From the NCBI RefSeq assembly GCF_946479975.1, contig NZ_CAMLIX010000237.1, forward strand, positions 1-7,339: a stretch of DNA of 7,339 nt, in the 5' to 3' direction. How positions within the stretch are numbered: the first letter of the stretch is position 1; the number at the start of each line of letters is the position of its first letter. The notes beneath the pieces are model-generated. The model was given only the letters and a program-made list of their open reading frames with translations. It did not search any database and had not been told where the DNA came from. Of this stretch, positions 1-5,247 are shown in pieces. This stretch comes from an uncultured Flavobacterium sp. (lineage in GTDB: Bacteria > Bacteroidota > Bacteroidia > Flavobacteriales > Flavobacteriaceae). Position numbers and translations under genes: made by a program.

Positions 1-70
1 TATTTCACTTTAAATAAACAACCAAAACCCTCTAAATCAGAGATAATTTTTAACTAACCAAAAATTTATG

Positions 71-100
71 AAAAAATAATATGCATGCATAGTATTTTTT
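71..100. promoter_or_regulatory. 30-bp near-perfect palindrome, candidate MarR operator
   Basis: Positions 71-85 and 86-100 are reverse complements in 14 of 15 base pairs; the only break is 79/92. The core is TATGCATGCATA (80-91), flanked by a run of A on the left and a run of T on the right. It ends 3 nt before the -7 element and covers the place where the -33 contact would lie, so a protein bound here should block RNA polymerase. MarR dimers bind palindromes and commonly repress their own gene, which is why the product of the next gene is the favoured ligand (inference). A transcription terminator is less likely, because the palindrome has no loop and the core stem is short and weak. Confidence 0.6.
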
Positions 101-103
101 GAT

Positions 104-111
104 TATATTTG
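104..111 (+). promoter_or_regulatory. Bacteroidota-type -7 promoter element of the operon
   Basis: TATATTTG fits the Bacteroidota/Flavobacterium -7 consensus TAnnTTTG exactly. It lies 18 nt before the ATG at 130, so transcription would start near 117 and leave a leader of only about a dozen nucleotides. I see no clear TTG/TTTG -33 element at the usual distance of about 19 nt upstream; that position falls inside the palindrome 71-100. A weak -33 would fit a regulated promoter. Confidence 0.5.
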
Positions 112-129
112 AAATCGATATAGTTACCT

Positions 130-588
130 ATGAAAGACAAAACGATAGATTATATTTTGAGAGCTACATGGCAGGCTGTTTCAAGAATGTATAATGAAGA
201 GGCTGCAAAATATGATGCGACAATGGCAACAGGATTTGCTTTGTTAAGCATTGATAAAGAAGAAGGAACGCCATCGACAGCTTTAGGTCCGAGAATGGGA
301 ATGGAAGCCACTAGCTTGACGAGAACCTTAAAATCTATGGAAGACAAAGGTTTGATTGTTCGCAAAAAAAATCCAAGTGACGGAAGAGGTGTTTTGATCT
401 ACCTTACCGATTTTGGAAAAGAAAAAAGAGAATTATCTAAAAATACTGTCCTGAAGTTTAATGAGACTGTTAGAAAACATGTTTCTGACGAAAAACTGAG
501 CCATTTTATCGAGGTTTCGGAAATCATTAATGAATTGATTCACGACAAAAACATATTTAATCAAATAGAAAATACAGAAAAAGAATAG
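130..588 (+). CDS. MarR-family transcriptional regulator
   Basis: This 152-residue protein has the normal MarR length and layout: helical dimerisation segments at about 1-30 and 105-145 surround a winged helix-turn-helix. The recognition region is at about 60-76 (ATSLTRTLKSMEDKGLI) and the wing at 78-93 contains the typical D-x-R motif (D84, R86 in NPSDGRG). It is the first gene before a complete beta-oxidation set and sits just downstream of a long palindrome, so it probably controls that set and itself. Known MarR relatives in lipid and aromatic metabolism respond to acyl-CoA or acyl-ACP ligands; an acyl-CoA effector here is inference only. The ATG at 130 is the first in frame after the promoter element and has no Shine-Dalgarno sequence. 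Confidence 0.9.
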   Translation: MKDKTIDYILRATWQAVSRMYNEEAAKYDATMATGFALLSIDKEEGTPSTALGPRMGMEATSLTRTLKSMEDKGLIVRKKNPSDGRGVLIYLTDFGKEKRELSKNTVLKFNETVRKHVSDEKLSHFIEVSEIINELIHDKNIFNQIENTEKE

Positions 589-625
589 TCATAAGAGATT
601 CTAATTCTCACACAAACAAAACAAT

Positions 626-3016
626 ATGAAACGCACAATTAAAAAAGTTGCTGTAATTGGATCCGGAATTATGGGTTCAGGAATAGCTTGTCATTTTGCC
701 AACATTGGTGTTGAAGTTTTACTGCTTGACATCGTGCCGCGCGAGTTGACAGAAGCTGAAGCTAAAAAAGGATTAACGCTTGAAAGTAAAGCCGTTCGCA
801 ATCGTGTGGTAAACGAGCATTTGGCGAATTCATTAAAATCGAAACCCTCTCCTATTTACAGTCAGAAATTTGCAAATAGAATCACTACTGGAAATACAAC
901 AGACGATATGGCAAAAATTGCTAATGTTGACTGGATTATCGAGGTTGTGGTGGAGCGTTTGGATATCAAGAAATTAGTTTTTGAGCAAATCGAGAAATTC
1001 CGTAAACCGGGAACTTTGGTTACTTCTAATACTTCTGGTATTCCGATTCACTTTATGAGTGAAGGAAGAAGTGAAGATTTTCAACAGCACTTCTGCGGAA
1101 CACACTTTTTTAACCCTGCGCGTTACTTAAAATTATTTGAAATCATTCCTGGTCCAAAAACTTCTACAGAAGTATTGGATTTTTTAAATGAATACGGATC
1201 TAAATTCTTAGGAAAAACTTCGGTAGTTGCCAAAGATACTCCGGCGTTTATTGGAAACAGAATTGGTATTTACGGAATTCAGAGTTTGTTTCATTTGGTA
1301 AAAGAAATGGGATTAACGATTGAAGAAGTTGATAAATTGACAGGACCTGTTATTGGTCGTCCAAAATCAGCTACTTTCCGTACTGTTGACGTTGTTGGTT
1401 TGGATACTTTGGTGCACGTTGCCAACGGTATTTACGAAAACTGCCCAACAGACGAACAACACGAATTGTTTAAACTTCCTGATTTCATCAACAAAATGAT
1501 GGAAAATAATTGGTTAGGAAGCAAAACCGGACAAGGTTTCTACAAAAAAGTAGACAAAGATATTCTTTCTTTAGACTTAGATACATTAGAATACCGCGCT
1601 GCAAAAAAAGCAAATTTTGCAACGTTAGAATTAACTAAAACTATCGATAAACCAATTAATCGTTTTAAAGTTTTAGTAAAAGGAACAGACAAAGCGGGAG
1701 AATTCTACCGTAAGAGTTTCGCTGGAATGTTTGCGTATGTTTCAAACAGAATTCCTGAAATCTCAGACGAATTATACAAAATTGACGACGCTATGAAAGC
1801 TGGTTTTGGATGGGAAAATGGTCCATTCGAAATCTGGGATGCTATCGGCGTTGCAAAAGGAATTGAAATCATGAAAGCAGAAGGTTTAGAGCCTGCTTCA
1901 TGGGTGAACGAAATGTTGGCTTCTGGAAGTGACAGTTTTTATTCGGTAAAAGAAGGAGCAACTTTCTTCTACAATATTCCAACAAAATCTCAGGTAAAAG
2001 TTCCTGGACAAGATTCATTTATTATTCTGAACAATATTCGCGAAAGCAAAAAAGTTTGGAGCAATAGTGGAGCAATTATCCAGGATTTAGGAGACGGAAT
2101 CTTAAACTTAGAATTCCAATCTAAAATGAATACAATTGGTGGCGATGTACTTCAAGCTATCAATAAAGCAATCGACTTATCTGAAAAAGAATATCAAGGT
2201 CTTGTTATTGGAAACCAGGCAGCGAATTTCTCTGTTGGAGCTAATATCGGAATGATTTTCATGATGGCGGTCGAGCAGGAATACGATGAATTGAATATGG
2301 CAATTAAATTGTTCCAAGATACGATGATGCGTGTTCGTTATTCTTCAATTCCAGTTGTGGTTGCGCCTCACGGAATGACCTTTGGCGGTGGATGCGAAAT
2401 GAGTTTACACGCTGATAAAGTAGTAGCTGCGGCAGAAACCTACATGGGATTAGTTGAATTTGGTGTTGGTGTACTTCCTGGTGGTGGTGGATCTAAAGAA
2501 ATGGCTTTGAGAGCTTCAGATTTATTCCGCAAAAACGACGTGGAATTGAATGTTCTTCAAGAATATTTCTTGACAATCGCAATGGCAAAAGTATCAACTT
2601 CTGGTTATGAAGCTTTTGACACTGGACTTTTACAGCATGGTAAAGATGTTATCGTAGTAAACAAAGATCGTCAGATTGCTGAAGCTAAGAAACATGCGTT
2701 GTTAATGGCAGAAGCTGGTTATACACAGCCTATCAGAAGAAATGATGTTAAGGTTTTAGGAAAACAGGCTTTAGGAATGTTCTTAGTTGGAACAGACCAA
2801 ATGGAAGCTGGAAAATATATCTCTGAACACGACAAGAAAATTGCAAACAAACTAGCTTATGTAATGGCTGGTGGTGATTTATCTGAAGCGACTTTGGTTT
2901 CTGAACAGTACTTATTAGATATTGAAAGAGAAGCTTTCTTATCTCTTTGTACAGAAAGAAAAACTTTGGAAAGAATTCAATACATGTTAACTAAAGGAAA
3001 ACCTTTGAGAAATTAA
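626..3016 (+). CDS. fadN: bifunctional 3-hydroxyacyl-CoA dehydrogenase / enoyl-CoA hydratase (FadN type)
   Basis: The 796-residue cytoplasmic enzyme should hydrate trans-2-enoyl-CoA and oxidise the 3-hydroxyacyl-CoA with NAD+. The N-terminal NAD-binding fold has the glycine motif GSGIMG (12-17), followed by SNTSG (134-138) and HFFNPA with the expected catalytic His160. The dehydrogenase C-terminal domain spans about 205-410. The crotonase-fold hydratase domain occupies about 480-690, with the oxyanion-hole glycine region FGGGCE and both expected catalytic glutamates, E591 and E611 (LVEFGVGVLPGGGG). The domain order is the reverse of E. coli FadB and matches Bacillus subtilis FadN in order and approximate length. 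It follows the marR gene by 37 nt with an A-rich leader. Both active sites look intact; chain-length preference cannot be read from the sequence. Confidence 0.92.
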   Translation: MKRTIKKVAVIGSGIMGSGIACHFANIGVEVLLLDIVPRELTEAEAKKGLTLESKAVRNRVVNEHLANSLKSKPSPIYSQKFANRITTGNTTDDMAKIANVDWIIEVVVERLDIKKLVFEQIEKFRKPGTLVTSNTSGIPIHFMSEGRSEDFQQHFCGTHFFNPARYLKLFEIIPGPKTSTEVLDFLNEYGSKFLGKTSVVAKDTPAFIGNRIGIYGIQSLFHLVKEMGLTIEEVDKLTGPVIGRPKSATFRTVDVVGLDTLVHVANGIYENCPTDEQHELFKLPDFINKMMENNWLGSKTGQGFYKKVDKDILSLDLDTLEYRAAKKANFATLELTKTIDKPINRFKVLVKGTDKAGEFYRKSFAGMFAYVSNRIPEISDELYKIDDAMKAGFGWENGPFEIWDAIGVAKGIEIMKAEGLEPASWVNEMLASGSDSFYSVKEGATFFYNIPTKSQVKVPGQDSFIILNNIRESKKVWSNSGAIIQDLGDGILNLEFQSKMNTIGGDVLQAINKAIDLSEKEYQGLVIGNQAANFSVGANIGMIFMMAVEQEYDELNMAIKLFQDTMMRVRYSSIPVVVAPHGMTFGGGCEMSLHADKVVAAAETYMGLVEFGVGVLPGGGGSKEMALRASDLFRKNDVELNVLQEYFLTIAMAKVSTSGYEAFDTGLLQHGKDVIVVNKDRQIAEAKKHALLMAEAGYTQPIRRNDVKVLGKQALGMFLVGTDQMEAGKYISEHDKKIANKLAYVMAGGDLSEATLVSEQYLLDIEREAFLSLCTERKTLERIQYMLTKGKPLRN

Positions 3017-3018
3017 AA

Positions 3019-3048
3019 GTCTCAGAGAGGCGCCCTGTTTGTAGAAAA
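3019..3048 (+). repeat. REP-like unit, subclass B (copy 1, diverged)
   Basis: The unit begins 2 nt after the fadN stop. It has a hairpin GTCTC-AGA-GAGGC, with one G-T wobble, followed by the shared tail CTGTTTGTAGAAAA. It aligns along its full length with the best-preserved copy at 3800-3829. Confidence 0.75.
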
Positions 3049-3068
3049 TAAATTATGTTTTTTGATTT

Positions 3069-3090
3069 AGCTCCGTAGGAGCGACCTGTT
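3069..3090 (+). repeat. REP-like unit, subclass A (left flank of RAYT gene)
   Basis: The hairpin GCTCC-GTA-GGAGC (3070-3082) is followed by GACCTGTT. The 22 nt are the exact reverse complement of 3586-3607 on the other side of the transposase gene. It ends 7 nt before the transposase ATG, so the hairpin lies within the probable translation initiation region of that gene. Confidence 0.85.
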
Positions 3091-3097
3091 GATAATT

Positions 3098-3559
3098 ATG
3101 GCCAATACCTATTCACAAATTTATATTCAAATTGTTTTTGCCGTCAAAGGCAGAGAAAATTTGATAAAAAAAGAAAACCGTGAAGAATTGCACAAATTCA
3201 TGACAGGTATTGTTTCAAACAGAGGACAAAAATTATTATCCGTTTTCGCAATGCCAGACCACGTTCATATTTTGATCGGAATGAAACCAAACCTTTCATT
3301 ATCAGATTTGGTCAGAGATATTAAAGCAGGTTCATCAAAATTTATTAATGATAGCAAATGGATTAATGCAAAATTTAATTGGCAGGAAGGATTTGGAGCT
3401 TTTTCTTATTCAAAAAGTCATTTAGATAATGTGATAAAATATATTCTAAATCAAGAAGAACATCATAGGAAACAAACATTCAAAGAAGAATATCTTTCAT
3501 TTTTAGAAAAATTTGAAATTGAATATGATGAGAAATATTTATTTGATTGGATTGAATAA
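3098..3559 (+). CDS. REP-associated tyrosine transposase (IS200-like, HUH/Y1 family)
   Basis: The 153-residue protein has the transposase IS200-like fold signature. The HUH metal-binding motif lies in MPDHVHIL (H55, H57), and a likely catalytic Tyr115 lies in VIKYILNQEEHH. Further family hallmarks are the N-terminal YSQIYIQIVFAVKGR and the GFGAFSYSKS segment before the tyrosine helix. Such enzymes nick single-stranded DNA at hairpin-bearing sites through a 5'-phosphotyrosine link; RAYT relatives act on REP hairpins. An in-frame TTG at 3089 would extend it by three residues, but that codon lies in the flanking repeat, so ATG 3098 is preferred. Unlike its neighbours, the gene lacks an A-rich leader. 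It looks intact and sits between two beta-oxidation genes with which it has no obvious functional tie. Confidence 0.88.
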   Translation: MANTYSQIYIQIVFAVKGRENLIKKENREELHKFMTGIVSNRGQKLLSVFAMPDHVHILIGMKPNLSLSDLVRDIKAGSSKFINDSKWINAKFNWQEGFGAFSYSKSHLDNVIKYILNQEEHHRKQTFKEEYLSFLEKFEIEYDEKYLFDWIE

Positions 3560-3560
3560 A

Positions 3561-3591
3561 CAGGTTGATAAAACAAGGTTGGTAAAACAGG
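3561..3591 (+). repeat. short tandem repeat derived from REP tail
   Basis: CAGGTTGATAAAA (3561-3573) is followed by CAAGGTTGGTAAAA (3574-3587) and then CAGG of the inverted subclass-A unit. The three AACAGGT-like steps look like slippage copies of the inverted REP tail. They begin directly after the transposase stop codon. Confidence 0.5.
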
Positions 3592-3607
3592 TCGCTCCTA
3601 CGGAGCT
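3586..3607 (-). repeat. REP-like unit, subclass A (right flank of RAYT gene, inverted)
   Basis: This is the exact reverse complement of 3069-3090 over all 22 nt. The hairpin is GCTCC-TAC-GGAGC as read on the plus strand. It begins 26 nt after the transposase stop. Confidence 0.85.
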
Positions 3608-3634
3608 TATGAACAGATCGGATATTTTTGCTAT

Positions 3635-3656
3635 AAACAGTAGGCCTCTACGAGGC
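3635..3656 (-). repeat. REP-like unit, subclass B (inverted)
   Basis: On the minus strand it reads GCCTC-GTA-GAGGC followed by CTACTGTTT, matching the copies at 3749 and 3800 but inverted. With copy 1 at 3019-3048 it forms the outer pair of the mirror arrangement around the transposase gene. Confidence 0.8.
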
Positions 3657-3696
3657 AGGCTAAGCATAGAATAAAAAGTTTATTTGTGTTTTAAAT

Positions 3697-3726
3697 ATCT
3701 GGTAAAGGTCAACTGTTTGTAGAAAA
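3697..3726 (+). repeat. REP-like unit, subclass B (decayed copy)
   Basis: The tail ACTGTTTGTAGAAAA is perfectly kept, but the hairpin has decayed to ATCTG-GTA-AAGGT, with one wobble and one mismatched pair. It aligns without gaps to the copy at 3800-3829. Confidence 0.65.
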
Positions 3727-3827
3727 CAATAATGAATATACACTTAATGCCTAGTAGAGGCCTACTGTTTGTAGAACAATATTGAATATACATTTAACAG
3801 CCTCGTAGAGGCTTACTGTTTGTAGAA
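3727..3827 (+). repeat. tandem duplication of about 50 nt containing REP units
   Basis: The 50 nt at 3727-3776 and the 51 nt at 3777-3827 are near-identical direct repeats, both starting CAAT, then TGAATATACA, and ending in the hairpin and tail of subclass B. The similarity extends beyond the REP unit into the spacer, so the second copy arose by tandem duplication and not by a separate insertion. Confidence 0.75.
3749..3776 (+). repeat. REP-like unit, subclass B
   Basis: The hairpin GCCTA-GTA-GAGGC (one A-G mismatch at the loop-closing pair) is followed by CTACTGTTTGTAGAA. It is the REP part of the first copy of the tandem duplication 3727-3827. Confidence 0.8.
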
Positions 3828-3829
3828 AA
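3800..3829 (+). repeat. REP-like unit, subclass B (best-preserved copy)
   Basis: A perfect hairpin GCCTC-GTA-GAGGC is followed by TTACTGTTTGTAGAAAA. I used this copy as the subclass-B reference. It is the REP part of the second copy of the tandem duplication. Confidence 0.85.
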
Positions 3830-3851
3830 ATATAATTTAAATGACACGATT

Positions 3852-3870
3852 AGCTCCTTAGGAGCGACCT
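3852..3870 (+). repeat. REP-like unit, subclass A (short copy before fadA)
   Basis: AGCTCCTTAGGAGCGACCT matches positions 3069-3087 with a single change in the loop (GTA to TTA); the five-pair stem is intact. It ends 25 nt before the fadA start, so it lies in the upstream leader region of that gene but outside the A-rich stretch next to the ATG. Confidence 0.8.
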
Positions 3871-3895
3871 ATAAAAACATCAAAAACAAAAACAA

Positions 3896-5077
3896 ATGAA
3901 AACAGCATATATCGTAAAAGCATATAGAACAGCGGTAGGAAAAGCACCAAAAGGAGTTTTTAGATTCAAAAGACCTGATGAATTAGCTGCAGAAACAATC
4001 CAATTTATGATGGATGAACTGCCTGATTTTGACAAAAAACGTATTGACGACGTAATGGTTGGAAATGCAATGCCAGAAGCAGAACAAGGACTTAACGTTG
4101 GGCGTTTGATCTCTTTAATGGGATTAAAAGTAGAAGACGTTCCCGGAGTTACGGTAAACCGTTATTGCGCATCTGGTTTAGAAACTATCGGAATGGCAAC
4201 GGCTAAAATCCAGTCAGGAATGGCAGATTGTATCATCGCTGGTGGTGCAGAAAGCATGAGTTTTATTCCGATGGGAGGTTACAAACCAACTCCGGATTAC
4301 AAAGTTGCTGCTGCAGGTCACGAAGATTACTACTGGGGAATGGGTTTAACTGCTGAAGCGGTTGCTAACCAATATAAAATTTCAAGAGAAGATCAGGATG
4401 AGTTTGCTTACAATTCTCATATGAAAGCGTTGAAAGCGCAGGCAGAAGGAAAATTTGATAAGCAAATCGTACCAATTACTGTTGATCAGACTTTCATAAA
4501 CGAAAACGGAAAAAAAGAAACTAAATCTTATGTTGTAAAAGCAGACGAAGGGCCAAGAGCTGGAACTTCTAAAGAAGCTTTAGCAGGTTTAAGACCAGTT
4601 TTTGCTGCTGACGGAAGTGTAACAGCCGGAAACTCTTCTCAAATGAGTGACGGTGCTGCGTTCGTTTTAATCATGAGCGAAGACATGGTAAAAGAATTAA
4701 ACCTTGAGCCAATTGCACGTTTGGTAAACTTTGCTTCTTCTGGAGTTGAGCCAAGAATTATGGGTATCGGACCAGTGAAAGCAATTCCGAAAGCTTTAAA
4801 ACAAGCGGGAATGACATTGAACGATATCGAATTAATTGAGTTAAATGAAGCTTTTGCTTCACAAGCTTTAGCAGTAACTCGCGAATTAAACATAAACCCT
4901 GAAATCGTAAACGTAAACGGTGGTGCAATTGCCTTAGGACATCCTCTAGGATGTACTGGTGCGAAACTTTCTGTTCAGTTATTTGATGAGATGAAACGCC
5001 GTGGTAATAAATACGGAATTGTTTCGATGTGTGTGGGAACTGGGCAAGGTTCTGCGGGGATTTACGAAGTATTGTAA
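3896..5077 (+). CDS. fadA: acetyl-CoA C-acyltransferase (3-ketoacyl-CoA thiolase)
   Basis: The 393-residue enzyme has the usual thiolase length and cleaves 3-ketoacyl-CoA with CoA to acetyl-CoA and a chain two carbons shorter. The acyl-accepting cysteine is C91 in NRYCASGLE. The active-site NEAF motif is at 317-320, the catalytic histidine is H349 in GGAIALGHPLG, and the second cysteine is C379 in CVGTGQG. It is preceded by the A-rich leader CAAAAACAAAAACAA and lacks a Shine-Dalgarno sequence. Its place between fadN and fadE argues for a degradative thiolase over a biosynthetic acetoacetyl-CoA thiolase, although the two subfamilies cannot be separated on motifs alone. The reading frame is undamaged despite the repeats piled up immediately upstream. 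Confidence 0.93.
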   Translation: MKTAYIVKAYRTAVGKAPKGVFRFKRPDELAAETIQFMMDELPDFDKKRIDDVMVGNAMPEAEQGLNVGRLISLMGLKVEDVPGVTVNRYCASGLETIGMATAKIQSGMADCIIAGGAESMSFIPMGGYKPTPDYKVAAAGHEDYYWGMGLTAEAVANQYKISREDQDEFAYNSHMKALKAQAEGKFDKQIVPITVDQTFINENGKKETKSYVVKADEGPRAGTSKEALAGLRPVFAADGSVTAGNSSQMSDGAAFVLIMSEDMVKELNLEPIARLVNFASSGVEPRIMGIGPVKAIPKALKQAGMTLNDIELIELNEAFASQALAVTRELNINPEIVNVNGGAIALGHPLGCTGAKLSVQLFDEMKRRGNKYGIVSMCVGTGQGSAGIYEVL

Positions 5078-5107
5078 AACGGTATTTCCGTAAAGCATAC
5101 GTTCAGT

Positions 5108-5195
5108 TTGTCATTGCGAGGAACGAAGCAACCTCGCTAACTATTGCGCAAAGTTGATTTTGCAAATGTGGTTGCTTCGTTCCTCGCAATGACAA
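5108..5195. repeat. 88-bp inverted-repeat element (MITE-like palindrome)
   Basis: Perfect 26-bp arms (5108-5133 and 5170-5195, left arm containing TCATTGCGAGGAACGAAGCA) enclose a 36-nt centre, which itself can form a small GCAAA/TTTGC hairpin (5148-5163). It fills half of the 170-nt fadA-fadE gap. There is no coding capacity and no T-tract behind it, so it is not an ordinary terminator. From memory, TCATTGCGAGG...GAAGCAA palindromes are dispersed intergenic repeats in many bacterial genomes; I could not check this. A separate tiny hairpin ACGG-TATTT-CCGT lies at 5079-5091 just after the fadA stop. Confidence 0.85.
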
Positions 5196-5247
5196 TATTG
5201 AGGAAAAAACATAAATAAAAAGATACTAAAAACAAAAAATAAAAGTC

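Larger units (their letters stand above)
3069..3607 (+). mobile_element. RAYT gene with flanking inverted REP-like repeats
   Basis: A HUH/Y1 transposase gene is bounded by perfect 22-bp inverted repeats (3069-3090 and 3586-3607), each carrying a short hairpin. Classical IS200/IS605 elements have non-identical subterminal hairpins and no terminal inverted repeats, whereas REP-associated tyrosine transposases are typically flanked by inverted REP units. The structure therefore fits a RAYT module (REPtron) better than a simple IS200 copy. No target duplication is visible, as expected for single-strand HUH transposition. The true ends could lie further out, because the outer subclass-B units are also in mirror order. 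Confidence 0.65.

Noticed and set aside
1..57. Open frame of 18 codons ending in TAA at 55-57, possibly the C-terminus of an upstream gene
   Set aside because: It is too short to be distinguished from chance in AT-rich DNA, has no recognisable sequence, and the other frames here are closed. A weak CTCT-AAATC-AGAG hairpin with a T-run (30-51) could be its terminator but has only four pairs.
589..625. Separate promoter or operator between the regulator gene and fadN
   Set aside because: The 37-nt gap holds no TAnnTTTG element; the GAGATTCTAATTCTC stretch is only an imperfect dyad with four-base arms.
3070..3082. Intrinsic terminator after fadN
   Set aside because: The stem has only five pairs and is not followed by a T-tract; the same hairpin recurs in both orientations as a REP unit.
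3019..3870. CRISPR array
   Set aside because: The repeats are only partly identical, occur in both orientations, have irregular spacing and are interrupted by a transposase gene. The near-identical 'spacers' of the tandem copies and the lack of cas genes also argue against it.
4639..4893. Antisense open frame inside fadA
   Set aside because: It is the shadow of the thiolase coding sequence, with no promoter or recognisable domain.
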